Counted from the first letter of the stretch, positions 1-6,992 are shown. The stretch is DNA of 9,596 nucleotides from DAOUVR01 sp034430535 (GCA_964443325.1 CAYUCL010000055.1:1-9596); one strand, 5' to 3'. A program made the numbers and translations. The notes: generated by a model not told the origin, from the letters alone.

Positions 1-85
1 AAGCCGCGTTGCACACAAGCCCATTCAGTGCTATGTAGGTGGCACTATTCGCCCCCGGAGACTGTAAGAACAGTTCGGCTTGCAC
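1..85 (-). CDS. 5' end of an unidentified leftward gene (partial)
   Basis: A minus-strand frame opens with GTG at 85-83 and stays open for 28 codons to the window edge. The visible N-terminus begins MQAELFLQSPGAN and continues SATYIALNGLVCNAA. A textbook Shine-Dalgarno TAGGAGG (100-94) sits 8 nt upstream of the GTG, and an in-frame TAG at 100-98 rules out a longer N-terminus. A -35/-10 pair lies about 75-100 nt further upstream on the same strand. I do not recognise the family from so few residues, and there is no obvious signal peptide. A 28-codon open frame alone would be weak evidence; the call rests on its combination with the SD and promoter. A TTG at 92-90 is too close to the SD and its frame closes after 15 codons. 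Confidence 0.45.
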   Translation of the reverse strand, partial: MQAELFLQSPGANSATYIALNGLVCNAA

Positions 86-104
86 GGTACAATCCTCCTA
101 CCAT

Positions 105-128
105 ACTCGCTCACCAGAGTGGGCGAGT
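105..128 (-). promoter_or_regulatory. hairpin in the leader of the left-edge gene
   Basis: ACTCGCTCAC (105-114) pairs with GTGGGCGAGT (119-128) around a 4-nt loop, with one T-G wobble. In the minus-strand transcript the hairpin ends just before the Shine-Dalgarno of the gene that starts at 85. It has no T-run, so it is not a terminator; it could affect translation or mRNA stability. Confidence 0.35.
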
Positions 129-159
129 TAACCAAAACCGAGTCTTTTAATTATGGCTA

Positions 160-188
160 ATTCTACACCCCCCGTAGGGGTACGACAA
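160..188 (-). promoter_or_regulatory. promoter with G/C-tract palindrome in its spacer
   Basis: On the minus strand TTGTCG (188-183) is separated by exactly 17 nt from TAGAAT (165-160), a sigma-70-type arrangement pointing at the left-edge gene. The spacer and -10 edge form an imperfect palindrome, TACCCCTACGGGGGGTGTA on the minus strand (182-164). A C-tract and G-tract palindrome flanked by TA is the general look of operators bound by CsoR/RcnR-family metal-sensing repressors. That similarity comes from family knowledge and no regulator gene is seen here. Confidence 0.45.
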
Positions 189-294
189 GCCACCCTCTTT
201 TTCAAGCACCACCTACAGACTACAACTTAGCGCTCTGGGCCATACTCTGGACTGCCATTGCACAAAACTGACGATTGTTACGTTTCCCTTTCCA

Positions 295-323
295 TTGTTC
301 TTGCAGAAACGTTGGCGTAAAAT
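295..323 (+). promoter_or_regulatory. candidate promoter of the flavodoxin-domain gene
   Basis: TTGTTC (295-300), a 17-nt spacer and TAAAAT (318-323) lie 28 nt upstream of the ATG at 351. The -10 is good (5/6) and the -35 poor (3/6). AGGTGA at 339-344 serves as the ribosome binding site. Confidence 0.35.
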
Positions 324-350
324 GGAGGTCGGCTGAGTAGGTGAAGCGAA

Positions 351-980
351 ATGAACAAGAAGATTTTAGTTGCGTATGGTACCAAGAGTGGATCCACCGG
401 TGAGGTGGCCGAGGCCATTGGAAAAGCCTTGAGAGAAGGTGGCGCAATGGTGGAGGTGTACCCGGTAAGAGATGTGACTGAGGTTGGCTCATATGACGCC
501 GTAATCGTGGGCAGTCCCATTCTGTACGGAAAATGGCACTCAGAGGCGGCCAGACTCTTGGAGAGACACCAAGCGGTCTTGAGCCGAATACCAGTAGCTT
601 TCTTTCTTACTTGTCTAGAGCTGACGAAGACCCTTGAGGAAAAGAAGCGTGACATGTCAATCTATGTGGACCCCTCGCTGGGAAGGCCGCCGCGTGCTGA
701 GGGCAAGTTAACCTTCTTCGAAAAAGGACACCTTTTGTCGGCCTTTTTGGATCCGATGCTGAAAAAGGCACCTCAAGTCAAGCCGTTCAGCGTGGGTGTC
801 TTCAGGGGAAAGCTGGACTGCAGCAAGCTTGATTTCATCAGCTCGCTGGTAATGAAACTTATTTGGTTTATCTACAAAAGAGCCCCCGAAGGCGACTTCA
901 GAAACTGGGAGGCCATCCAATCTTGGGCTGCTAGCTTACGGCCAATGTTTGCGGAGACAAATCAAGAGGGGAAACAATAG
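351..980 (+). CDS. flavodoxin-domain protein, HemG-like
   Basis: A 209-residue cytosolic FMN-binding protein of the long-chain flavodoxin type, closest in layout to menaquinone-dependent protoporphyrinogen IX dehydrogenase (HemG). The N-terminal strand ILVAYGT is followed by the phosphate loop GTKSGSTGEVA (residues 10-20). The second FMN loop VGSPILYGKWH (53-63) matches the VIGxSIxYGxxH pattern of HemG-type proteins. An insert follows (about 92-145). The C-terminal part (FSVGVFRGKL, then MKLIWFIYKRAPEGDFRNWEAI at about 168-189) parallels the HemG end, where a hydrophobic helix precedes a conserved DW/NW segment. ATG 351 has AGGTGA 6 nt upstream. It stands alone, with its own terminator, and no haem genes are nearby, so protoporphyrinogen oxidation is unproven; a generic flavin electron carrier is equally possible. 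Confidence 0.85.
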   Translation: MNKKILVAYGTKSGSTGEVAEAIGKALREGGAMVEVYPVRDVTEVGSYDAVIVGSPILYGKWHSEAARLLERHQAVLSRIPVAFFLTCLELTKTLEEKKRDMSIYVDPSLGRPPRAEGKLTFFEKGHLLSAFLDPMLKKAPQVKPFSVGVFRGKLDCSKLDFISSLVMKLIWFIYKRAPEGDFRNWEAIQSWAASLRPMFAETNQEGKQ

Positions 981-1036
981 AGCCGAATGTAGCTCAAGAT
1001 GGGTTGAAATGACCAAGTGCGGCCCGAATAGGTAAT

Positions 1037-1062
1037 CCGAGTTAACAATACTCGGTTTTGTT
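1037..1062 (+). terminator. rho-independent terminator after the flavodoxin gene
   Basis: CCGAGT (1037-1042) pairs with ACTCGG (1050-1055) around a 7-nt loop, followed by TTTTGTT. It lies 57 nt past the stop codon at 980. Confidence 0.65.
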
Positions 1063-1198
1063 AAGGCTTGGTGTGCTGCGGGCAGAGATCAGTAGCTCCG
1101 GTTGCATGGAAGAGCGACTTGTTGCGTACATCTTGTTCCAAACTGGAAAGTGTCGCCTCTTCAGGAGGCTACCAAATGTTTGATGGCTTGTCCAAGGA

Positions 1199-1233
1199 TA
1201 AAAAGAAGTGAGCTGACATCTGCCAGCTCACTT
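1199..1233 (-). terminator. rho-independent terminator after the S8 protease gene
   Basis: AAGTGAGCTG (1206-1215) and CAGCTCACTT (1224-1233) form a perfect 10-bp stem with an 8-nt loop. Read on the minus strand the stem is followed by CTTTTTA, ending transcription of the protease gene about 70 nt past its stop. Confidence 0.75.
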
Positions 1234-1303
1234 TCATCCCATGCCCGCTATTCTCAGTTCGAGGCCCCTGAAATAGCTCGTCTACATTTAGGGCGCAGGT
1301 CCG

Positions 1304-2518
1304 CTATGGATTGGTTTGCTCACCGGTAGCTGATTCCTCAGCATCCACCAGTCCATGGCCGTACTTGCTGTCCCATCCAGTGGCACCTAGGTCATCGGCT
1401 GAGGCCTGCAGTATTGCCCTGACATCATTCGGAGTCAGCGTCGAGTTTGCAGCCAGCATTAAGGCAACGGTACCAGCAACATGGGGCGATGCCATTGAGG
1501 TGCCTGACTTCGACTCATAACCACCATCGTTCCAAGTTGACAGGATGTCCACGCCCGGGGCAACTAGTTCGAGATCCGGGCCTGTGCTAGACCACTTGGG
1601 TCTTTCGTCGGCTTGGTTAGTGGCACCTACAGCAATAACAGAACTGTATCTGGCCGGATAGAGCATGTTATCGCCCTTACCCGGTGGATTGCCTTCATTT
1701 CCGGCTGCGGCCACCACCACAATGCCAGCAGCGTGGACATCATCGACGGCGGTATGCAGGGTCGAATAATCGGTGGTGCTGCCCAGACTCAGGTTTATTA
1801 CCTGCATGCCGTTATCCTTCGCCCAATAAATCCCTTCAACAACATCGCTGACATAGCCTGAACCCGAGGCACTCAGCACCTTAACCGCATACAGGCTGGC
1901 ATCAGGGGCTACCCCGGTCACTGCGCCAGTGTTCTCACCCGTGTCTTTGAGGGCTGCTACAATCCCAGCTACATGGGTGCCGTGACCATTGTCATCATCC
2001 CAAGACGCTGCGGGGTCGACAGCATTATAACCACCGGTCACGATGAGGTCAGGGTGATCCACATCAATCCCCGTATCCAAAACAGCTACCTTGATCCCGG
2101 TGCCAGTGTTTGTATCCCACACAAGATCGGCATCGATCCGTTCGACCCCCCAAGCTGTTGCAGGCTCTTCTTTCTTGGGACCTGCCCAGGGTGGTGGCCC
2201 CTTAACAGCCTGCACTGTTCCATCTAATCCTACCTCCCGAACCCCTGGTATGTTCCAAAGGGCCTGTTCTGGCAGATTGCCGGGTAGCAAAACTACATAG
2301 CCAACAGCTGTCGGCAACTCTTTTATGATCACTGCACCAAGGGCCCCAAGGTGTTCTTGCGCCTTCTCATTAACGGCTTGGTCCTCAAGCAGCACTATAT
2401 AGCGTCCCGGTTCGCCCTGTCCCGCATCTGCGCTGGCAAAACCTGGCCCGGCCATACCCAAAACCAAGGCCAAAACAACAGCACCAACAATTAGCCAACT
2501 CGCTTTTGCTCTCTTCAT
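1304..2518 (-). CDS. secreted subtilisin-like serine protease (S8)
   Basis: A 404-residue S8-family peptidase precursor that hydrolyses peptide bonds outside the cell. Residues 1-30 are a signal peptide: MKRAK, then a hydrophobic core IVGAVVLALVLGMAG, then FASA before the likely cleavage. Residues about 38-105 are an inhibitor I9 propeptide (GRYIVLLEDQAV... ending REVGLDGTVQAV). The catalytic domain (about 120-395) has the whole triad: D148 in VAVLDTGID, H179 in NGHGTHVAG and S341 in GTSMASPHVAG, with oxyanion N274 in AAGNEGN. Length and order are those of a small bacterial subtilisin without C-terminal extra domains. ATG 2518 has a strong SD (AAAGGGGGTGA) 6 nt upstream, and its own promoter and terminator flank it. 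It is a single-gene unit, intact, with no sign of decay. Confidence 0.97.
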   Translation of the reverse strand: MKRAKASWLIVGAVVLALVLGMAGPGFASADAGQGEPGRYIVLLEDQAVNEKAQEHLGALGAVIIKELPTAVGYVVLLPGNLPEQALWNIPGVREVGLDGTVQAVKGPPPWAGPKKEEPATAWGVERIDADLVWDTNTGTGIKVAVLDTGIDVDHPDLIVTGGYNAVDPAASWDDDNGHGTHVAGIVAALKDTGENTGAVTGVAPDASLYAVKVLSASGSGYVSDVVEGIYWAKDNGMQVINLSLGSTTDYSTLHTAVDDVHAAGIVVVAAAGNEGNPPGKGDNMLYPARYSSVIAVGATNQADERPKWSSTGPDLELVAPGVDILSTWNDGGYESKSGTSMASPHVAGTVALMLAANSTLTPNDVRAILQASADDLGATGWDSKYGHGLVDAEESATGEQTNP

Positions 2519-2564
2519 CCTCTATCACCCCCTTTCTTTTGACGATGGGCGACTTTCAAACTCG

Positions 2565-2592
2565 ATTGTATACCTCGACTGAGAAAAGTCAA
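2565..2592 (-). promoter_or_regulatory. promoter of the S8 protease gene
   Basis: On the minus strand TTGACT (2592-2587), 16-nt spacer, TACAAT (2570-2565); both boxes match 5/6 of the sigma-70 consensus. It would give a leader of about 40 nt before ATG 2518. Confidence 0.7.
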
Positions 2593-2761
2593 GACATTAT
2601 CCTGAGAATTAGGAGAAGGCACCCGCAACTTGGATAGCCAGAAGTTCGGGGAAGTTTGTAACGCAGTCAACCAAGGCTAGCACATTGCTATCCCTGTCTC
2701 CCGTATGATATGAGCCAGACTGGGGATGCCATTGTTGCCAAAGAGCAGAAAGCAAGCGTTC

Positions 2762-2780
2762 AACAATTACTCAAATTGTT
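2762..2780. promoter_or_regulatory. palindrome upstream of a promoter, possible operator
   Basis: AACAATT (2762-2768), ACTCA, AATTGTT (2774-2780) is a perfect 7-bp inverted repeat lying 22 nt upstream of the -35 box at 2803. Its position suits an activator or repressor site, but no regulator is identified. Confidence 0.3.
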
Positions 2781-2802
2781 CAAACAGCCGCTGGATTCCG
2801 CC

Positions 2803-2832
2803 TTGTCACTAAAAGTCCTACCGAGGTAAAAT
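2803..2832 (+). promoter_or_regulatory. promoter of the NDT/TIR-like gene
   Basis: TTGTCA (2803-2808, 5/6), 18-nt spacer, TAAAAT (2827-2832, 5/6). Transcription should start near 2839, only about 7 nt before the upstream GTG at 2846. This favours translation from ATG 2885, which has a normal leader. Confidence 0.6.
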
Positions 2833-2884
2833 GTAGAATAGCACCGTGGACAGTATTTCAAAGGGTACGAAAGGAAATAAACCC

Positions 2885-3802
2885 ATGGCTGATTTCTTTC
2901 AACAATTTCTACTTCACCCAGCCGGTGACCAGGCAAAACTTAAGAAGATAAAAAGAGGTGTAAATGCACTAGCGGAAATTTATGAGAAATTAGGCATCGA
3001 GGCCAAGGTTGATGCTCATTTCTTTCCTTTTCTCCGCCCTATCTACCTCTTAGTTGCTGACACGAAGGAGAGTTTGTGGGTCATGTACACAAACGAGAAT
3101 GCGGTAATAGGAGAAACACAGTGGTTTTATCTCGACCTCTCTGGGAACAATGATCAAGACGTGACTTTTCAAGACATAGCACGAATCGCAATGCGTGATA
3201 TAGGCCTATCCAAGTGGAGTGGGATCCATTTTCCTCTGATGGCACTTGAGGAACAAGACGACGAAAAAATGCGTGAGGCGCTGGCGTCAGCGGGGAGAGC
3301 ACTTTTTATGCAAGACTTACAGGAGCACGAGAGAACCATGCGACTGGTAAGAATTAACCCTATCTTTAGTGGCAGAAACTTCACTGTGGAGCCTGACCTA
3401 TGCTTCGTACTAATGCCACTTTCGCAAGAGTTGCAGCCGGTGTTTGAGGATCACATAAAGCCTGTGACCGAGTCACTGGGGCTACGCTGTTTACGAGCCG
3501 ATAGCATTTTTGATAATCGGGCAATTGTTGAGGACATCTGGGCCAGCATCAACAAAGCACGTATTGTAATTGCCGATTTCAGCGATAAGAACCCCAACGT
3601 ATTCTATGAGACAGGAATCGCCCATACAGTCGGCAGGGAGGTGGTCATTATTACGCAGAATATTGAGGACGTACCCTTTGATCTAAGGCACCTCAGGCAC
3701 ATCCAGTATCAAGTCACACCTCGGGGTATGCGAGCTTTTGAGGAGCAGTTTAGAAACACGCTTATAACGATTCTCGGGCGGCCACCCACTTCAACTCAGT
3801 AG
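2885..3802 (+). CDS. protein with C-terminal deoxyribosyltransferase/TIR-like domain
   Basis: A 305-residue soluble protein in two parts. I do not recognise the N-terminal ~170 residues. The C-terminal ~125 residues (from LCFVLMPLSQELQPVF) are an NDT/TIR-like Rossmann-type domain of the nucleoside 2-deoxyribosyltransferase superfamily. It opens with a FVLMPL strand, continues with RADSIF and IVEDIWASINKARIVIADFS, then carries the signature NPNVFYETGIAH with glutamate 242 as probable catalytic residue, and ends VVIITQ...VPFDLRHLRHIQY. Members cleave or bind nucleotides at the N-glycosidic bond, and many uncharacterised bacterial ones are modules of stress or phage-defence proteins; the actual substrate is unknown. 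ATG 2885 is chosen because AAAGGA precedes it and the promoter maps to 2803-2832. An in-frame GTG at 2846 would add 13 residues (MDSISKGTKGNKP) but has no usable SD. Confidence 0.8.
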   Translation: MADFFQQFLLHPAGDQAKLKKIKRGVNALAEIYEKLGIEAKVDAHFFPFLRPIYLLVADTKESLWVMYTNENAVIGETQWFYLDLSGNNDQDVTFQDIARIAMRDIGLSKWSGIHFPLMALEEQDDEKMREALASAGRALFMQDLQEHERTMRLVRINPIFSGRNFTVEPDLCFVLMPLSQELQPVFEDHIKPVTESLGLRCLRADSIFDNRAIVEDIWASINKARIVIADFSDKNPNVFYETGIAHTVGREVVIITQNIEDVPFDLRHLRHIQYQVTPRGMRAFEEQFRNTLITILGRPPTSTQ

Positions 3803-3891
3803 GATCCATGCTGCGCAGGGCTTTTCGTTAGGCCATGTATATTAAACATAATAGCGATCTGTGCAACTATAAATCGCTGCGATCTTCCTTC

Positions 3892-3920
3892 TTGTGTTAG
3901 CAGAATTGCTATCATATAAT
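3892..3920 (+). promoter_or_regulatory. promoter of the 470-residue membrane-anchored protein gene
   Basis: TTGTGT (3892-3897), exactly 17 nt, and a perfect TATAAT (3915-3920). The predicted start near 3927 leaves a leader of about 120 nt before ATG 4047, long enough for regulation, although no known riboswitch is recognisable in it. Confidence 0.6.
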
Positions 3921-4046
3921 CAATACCCAGGGTTTAAGGCTTCTTCGGGAATCAGTCAATCACCACTAAATAGGACGACTGGATTCTGAGGTAATGAACC
4001 AGCCATCGGCATATAGAATCGAAGCTGGGGTCAGGAGGAACTGAAA

Positions 4047-5459
4047 ATGGCTCCAACTCGCCATCTTTGGAGCGATTTTGACACAGCATTGCAGCCCAGT
4101 GCTGTCAATATAGACCGCATCCTCAAGCGATGTTTATTTAAAACAAGAGGTTTATTCCTTACCGACGCTATGTGGGAAGACAACATCGGTTTGCATGAGC
4201 TTCTAATAGCCCCGAAAGTCGGGCGCCTAGCGAAGGTGCGTTCTCCTGAAGAAAACGCGAATGCCTTAAGGCAGTTACTCATCGACCGAACATATGGTCC
4301 CCCTCCCCTCCGAGTATTCGCCCGTCCACAGGCATCAACCGACATCACACAGTTGCGCCACATTTGGTTTGCGAAGGACAGAAATCAAGTCGCCTTAAGT
4401 GTATCTCTAAGGGCCAAAGGAGTGTGGGGCGATTTCAAAAAGCTGCATATGGATCCGAACGTGTCACAGGAGCAATTGATAGCACGTTACCGCGACTTAA
4501 TGGGAATTAAGCAACTTGACTACGCAACTGAAGTGTACTGCGAGTTAGCTAAGGAGGGTTGTGTCTTTTCGGGAAGTGTGACTAAGCCCTATCAATCTTA
4601 TGTGGAGGCATATCTAAAGGAGTACGAAGAAAACAAATTTGAAGGACTGAAGTGCTACAAAGACATTGTCTTAGCCGTTAAGAGACGGCTGGAGCAACAA
4701 GGCTTTGTCGATAGGTCAGACCTCTATCGATTTATCATCTCTAGTTGGTGTGAAAAAAATGGTTATGATCCAGTAGCAACAGCAGAATTGCAACAAAAGG
4801 ATATGCCGACCAAACTGCGGAGAGTCCTAATGTACCTAGCTGATACACCACATTATGAACAATATTGTCAAGGAATATCCGACTACCAAGATACTGAGAA
4901 TGTGAGAAAGGGTAACTCACAGCAGAGTGCCGCAATCTACAACTCGCCGGGCTCCAAGAGATGGCTCACCCTAAATCTTAGGAAGGAACATGAATATGAA
5001 ACGGGTGATATCCCTTCGTATGTCTTGCACAATCTCGGATGGGATTTCTTTATTAACCATCCAATCCGCGCGTCCAATGAGTTCAGGCGCTACATCGAAC
5101 ACGTAGTTGAATGTCATCCATCTCAAAGGAACGAAGAAGCCGAAAGACGATACTTTCAGTACCTTGAGGAAGAGGTAAGATACTATTTCGGCGAGACAGG
5201 TAAATTACGGGAAATGGAGAAAATACCCTGGAGACAGCGGGTCACCGTGTGGAGACTTATTGGGGTCTCACTCGTACCAGGTGCACTAGCTGGTGGAACT
5301 GTCTACTTTTCGATGCAATCCGGTCTGCCACCTGAAGCAACTGCCTTTCTTAGTGGCTTCGTCACATCTGCAGCATTAATAGTAAGTGTGCCAGTGGCGG
5401 GGCTTTATCGACCGCAATCTCAGCTGAGGATTTTCCTAGACTCGCTGAAGATGACCTGA
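4047..5459 (+). CDS. uncharacterised protein with C-terminal membrane hairpin
   Basis: A 470-residue protein of a family I do not recognise. The first ~395 residues are hydrophilic and rich in charged helices, for example VEAYLKEYEENKFEG and EEAERRYFQYLEEEVRYYFGE. They have no signal peptide and no motif I can assign to an enzyme. Near the C-terminus are two probable membrane helices, about 402-421 (RLIGVSLVPGALAGGTVYF) and 432-454 (FLSGFVTSAALIVSVPVAGLY), joined by a short loop, so the large N-terminal part most likely faces the cytoplasm. ATG 4047 has AGGAGG 8 nt upstream. The gene has its own promoter and a terminator that overlaps its stop codon. A cytoplasmic domain tethered by a terminal two-helix hairpin is common among membrane-acting effectors, but nothing here proves that role. 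Confidence 0.85.
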   Translation: MAPTRHLWSDFDTALQPSAVNIDRILKRCLFKTRGLFLTDAMWEDNIGLHELLIAPKVGRLAKVRSPEENANALRQLLIDRTYGPPPLRVFARPQASTDITQLRHIWFAKDRNQVALSVSLRAKGVWGDFKKLHMDPNVSQEQLIARYRDLMGIKQLDYATEVYCELAKEGCVFSGSVTKPYQSYVEAYLKEYEENKFEGLKCYKDIVLAVKRRLEQQGFVDRSDLYRFIISSWCEKNGYDPVATAELQQKDMPTKLRRVLMYLADTPHYEQYCQGISDYQDTENVRKGNSQQSAAIYNSPGSKRWLTLNLRKEHEYETGDIPSYVLHNLGWDFFINHPIRASNEFRRYIEHVVECHPSQRNEEAERRYFQYLEEEVRYYFGETGKLREMEKIPWRQRVTVWRLIGVSLVPGALAGGTVYFSMQSGLPPEATAFLSGFVTSAALIVSVPVAGLYRPQSQLRIFLDSLKMT

Positions 5460-5484
5460 GTTCAGATTGAACTCAGGTTGTTTA
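5455..5484 (+). terminator. rho-independent terminator overlapping the stop codon
   Basis: CCTGAGTTC (5455-5463) and GAACTCAGG (5469-5477) form a perfect 9-bp stem with loop AGATT, followed by TTGTTTACT. The TGA stop at 5457-5459 lies inside the left arm, so termination is packed directly onto the gene end. Confidence 0.7.
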
Positions 5485-5522
5485 CTAATGGGCGTTTCGT
5501 GCAGATATGCTTCATGTAGTTA

Positions 5523-5551
5523 TTGACAGCACCAGCTGCGTACTTAATGAT
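5523..5551 (+). promoter_or_regulatory. candidate promoter of the 236-residue gene
   Basis: A consensus TTGACA (5523-5528), a 17-nt spacer and AATGAT (5546-5551, 4/6). An alternative -10 TACAAT at 5560-5565 has no matching -35. GGGAGG at 5574-5579 then serves ATG 5590. Confidence 0.5.
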
Positions 5552-5589
5552 GCTTTTGATACAATACAACAGTGGGAGGTTACTGACCA

Positions 5590-6300
5590 ATGAATTACGA
5601 GAATGTGACACTGTGTAAGCTGGCTCTCGCAAGCACCATGTACGATTCCCTTACTCCCTTTAATAAATCGCTTGCCCTTTTGAACCAGGATACGGGCTAC
5701 AGTATCGATCTTTCCAACCACGCGCATCGTACTTTTCTCCTGAAATGGTTGAATGATTGGGGGTGCAGGCATCTTTCTAAGGATCAACATGAGGACGCAT
5801 CGTCTAGTATCCTGAACTGGTACCAGGTAAACGGCGCTAGTTTGTTTCCAAATAACAGACCACTCTGGGACCTGGGGGATCATGAACTAGAAGTAGCGGC
5901 CAATGTATATGGTTCTCTTAAGGACAGCACAGGGGCTTGGCGTGATCACGGCGGGAGAAAATTGGAGGTTCATATCGGTGCAACCGCAGCTTCTAAGATC
6001 CTGTTTGCAATCAGGCCGAAAGCACTGATGCCCTGGGATGAAGCAATGCGGACTAGCTTCAAATGTGATGGCAGTCCCACATCGTATTCCAGGTACCTTA
6101 AAAAAATCAGAAACCTAACCTCCCACATCGGGGTCCTCTGCAGGAATAAAGGCTTCCAAATTGACGATCTGCCCAAAGAATTGGGGCGGCCAAATTCGAC
6201 AGTTCTGGCACTTGTCAACGAGTATATCTGGGTTACGGAGACTAGAAAATGTGAACTGCCCTCGTCGCACACTCTAGCGCGATGGGCAGAGTTTGGTTGA
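5590..6300 (+). CDS. uncharacterised 236-residue protein
   Basis: A soluble, probably cytoplasmic protein with no signal peptide or membrane helix; I cannot name its family. The most distinctive stretch is at residues 129-154: IGATAASKILFAIRP, then KALMPWDEAMR. A helix carrying a small-residue run precedes a Pro-Trp-Asp turn, and an aromatic SYSRYLKKI follows at 165-173. This PWD arrangement recurs in orphan bacterial proteins of similar length, to my recollection without known activity. ATG 5590 has GGGAGG 10 nt upstream and its own promoter, so it is not obviously an operon partner of the preceding gene, which ends in a terminator. It is the last plus-strand gene before the opposing gene train. 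No clear terminator follows it in 6301-6490. Confidence 0.8.
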   Translation: MNYENVTLCKLALASTMYDSLTPFNKSLALLNQDTGYSIDLSNHAHRTFLLKWLNDWGCRHLSKDQHEDASSSILNWYQVNGASLFPNNRPLWDLGDHELEVAANVYGSLKDSTGAWRDHGGRKLEVHIGATAASKILFAIRPKALMPWDEAMRTSFKCDGSPTSYSRYLKKIRNLTSHIGVLCRNKGFQIDDLPKELGRPNSTVLALVNEYIWVTETRKCELPSSHTLARWAEFG

Positions 6301-6490
6301 TACCGGAAACATAGAGACTAGTTAAAAGTCAATGACTAGCAAGGTGGGAAAATGGCGAGGATGCAAACATATTATGAAAGCTCTGGATAGCGTCGGTGGA
6401 GTGTATTCATCCCAAAATGCGTTCGCATGTAAGCTGCACACACGCTTATTTTGTTCAGTAGATAACAAACGTCCAATTTGTTCAATCGGG

Positions 6491-6530
6491 CACAAAAAGA
6501 GGCCGGGCATCCATATGATACCCGGCCTTT
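6491..6530 (-). terminator. terminator ending the leftward gene train
   Basis: AGGCCGGGCATC (6500-6511) pairs with GATACCCGGCCT (6517-6528) with one mismatch and a CATAT loop. On the minus strand the stem is followed by CTTTTTG, the orientation expected for the gene ending at 6534. The stop codon lies only 6 nt before the stem. Confidence 0.8.
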
Positions 6531-6533
6531 ACG

Positions 6534-6992
6534 TTAGAGGCCCAGCGCCAGTTGCTTTGGGCGCCTGGCCTCAGCTTCTGCCCTAGCGCTGGCTTTCTCC
6601 GCCCTGCCCTTCTCCTCTCTTCCCTTTACCCTTTTGTGCCACAGCCACTCCTTTAGGTCCTTGAGCAGCCCCATTCGATAATGATCAAGCCTCTCCTTCC
6701 TGAGCTCATGCGGCACTTTATCTCCCATTACCCTGGTCAGTAGATACTGGTAGATCTCTACCCAGTCGGAGGCTAAAGGTTGAGATAGGGAGTCGTTGGA
6801 GACATAAGCGAGGGCCTCGGCGTCGGTGGCGATTCCTTCCTCACCCTTCATCAGTTGAGCCAGGCGCTGCATCTTTATCTCCCCCTTGAGCCAGTCGGGG
6901 AGGACGTCAGCCCAGCTCGGATCAACCACAATAATGGGGTCGGTAAGGGCGCCTACCAGGGCGTCGATCTGCTTGTCTATTCTGTTGTCCAG
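6534..6992 (-). CDS. phage-like protein with C-terminal clamp-motif-like peptide
   Basis: Unrecognised family. The stretch DNRIDKQIDALVGALTDPII reads on without break into VVDPSWADVLPDWLKGEI. The middle is helical (VEIYQYLLTRVMGDKV) and the end is a basic coiled segment (KGREEKGRAEKASARAEAEARR) finishing PKQLALGL. The last six residues, QLALGL, fit the hexapeptide sliding-clamp binding pattern QLxLxL exactly. Start choice: GTG at 6929 has no SD. A full SD (AAGGGGGTGA) lies at 7008-6999, its TGA being the in-frame stop that closes the frame, and the first start-like codon after it is CTG at 6992-6990, 6 nt downstream. A CTG start gives 152 residues; the GTG gives 131. It is the last gene of the train. 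Confidence 0.75.
   Translation of the reverse strand: MDNRIDKQIDALVGALTDPIIVVDPSWADVLPDWLKGEIKMQRLAQLMKGEEGIATDAEALAYVSNDSLSQPLASDWVEIYQYLLTRVMGDKVPHELRKERLDHYRMGLLKDLKEWLWHKRVKGREEKGRAEKASARAEAEARRPKQLALGL

Larger units (their letters stand above)
981..1303. other. intergenic region between convergent genes
   Basis: This 323-base stretch separates the flavodoxin-domain gene from the convergent protease gene. It holds one terminator for each (1037-1062 on plus, 1199-1233 on minus). I see no credible gene or RNA between them; a short open frame on the plus strand around 1102-1329 lacks a ribosome binding site and runs into the protease gene antisense. Confidence 0.7.
2519..2884. other. intergenic region between divergent genes
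   Basis: This 366-base stretch holds the leftward protease promoter (2565-2592), a small palindrome (2762-2780) and a rightward promoter (2803-2832) for the deoxyribosyltransferase-like gene. Between about 2600 and 2760 I see no gene, repeat or RNA. Confidence 0.65.

Noticed and set aside
220..655. Minus-strand open frames across the start of the flavodoxin gene
   Set aside because: Composition is unlike a protein, there is no ribosome binding site, and they are antisense to a clear gene.
128..1064. TTAACCAAAACCGAGT (128-143) and ACTCGGTTTTGTTAA (1050-1064) as inverted repeats bracketing the flavodoxin gene
   Set aside because: One gapped 15-base match in about 10 kb is near chance, the right copy is part of a terminator, and there is no transposase or target duplication.
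1102..1329. Plus-strand open frame between the two terminators
   Set aside because: No SD, Cys/His/Arg-rich random look, and it runs across a terminator stem.
3853..3878. AGCGAT / ATCGCT stem as terminator of the NDT-like gene
   Set aside because: Six base pairs, a 14-nt loop and no T-run after it.
6332..6586. Plus-strand open frame between the orphan gene and the gene train
   Set aside because: It crosses the terminator stem, lacks an SD and runs into the 3' end of the minus-strand gene.
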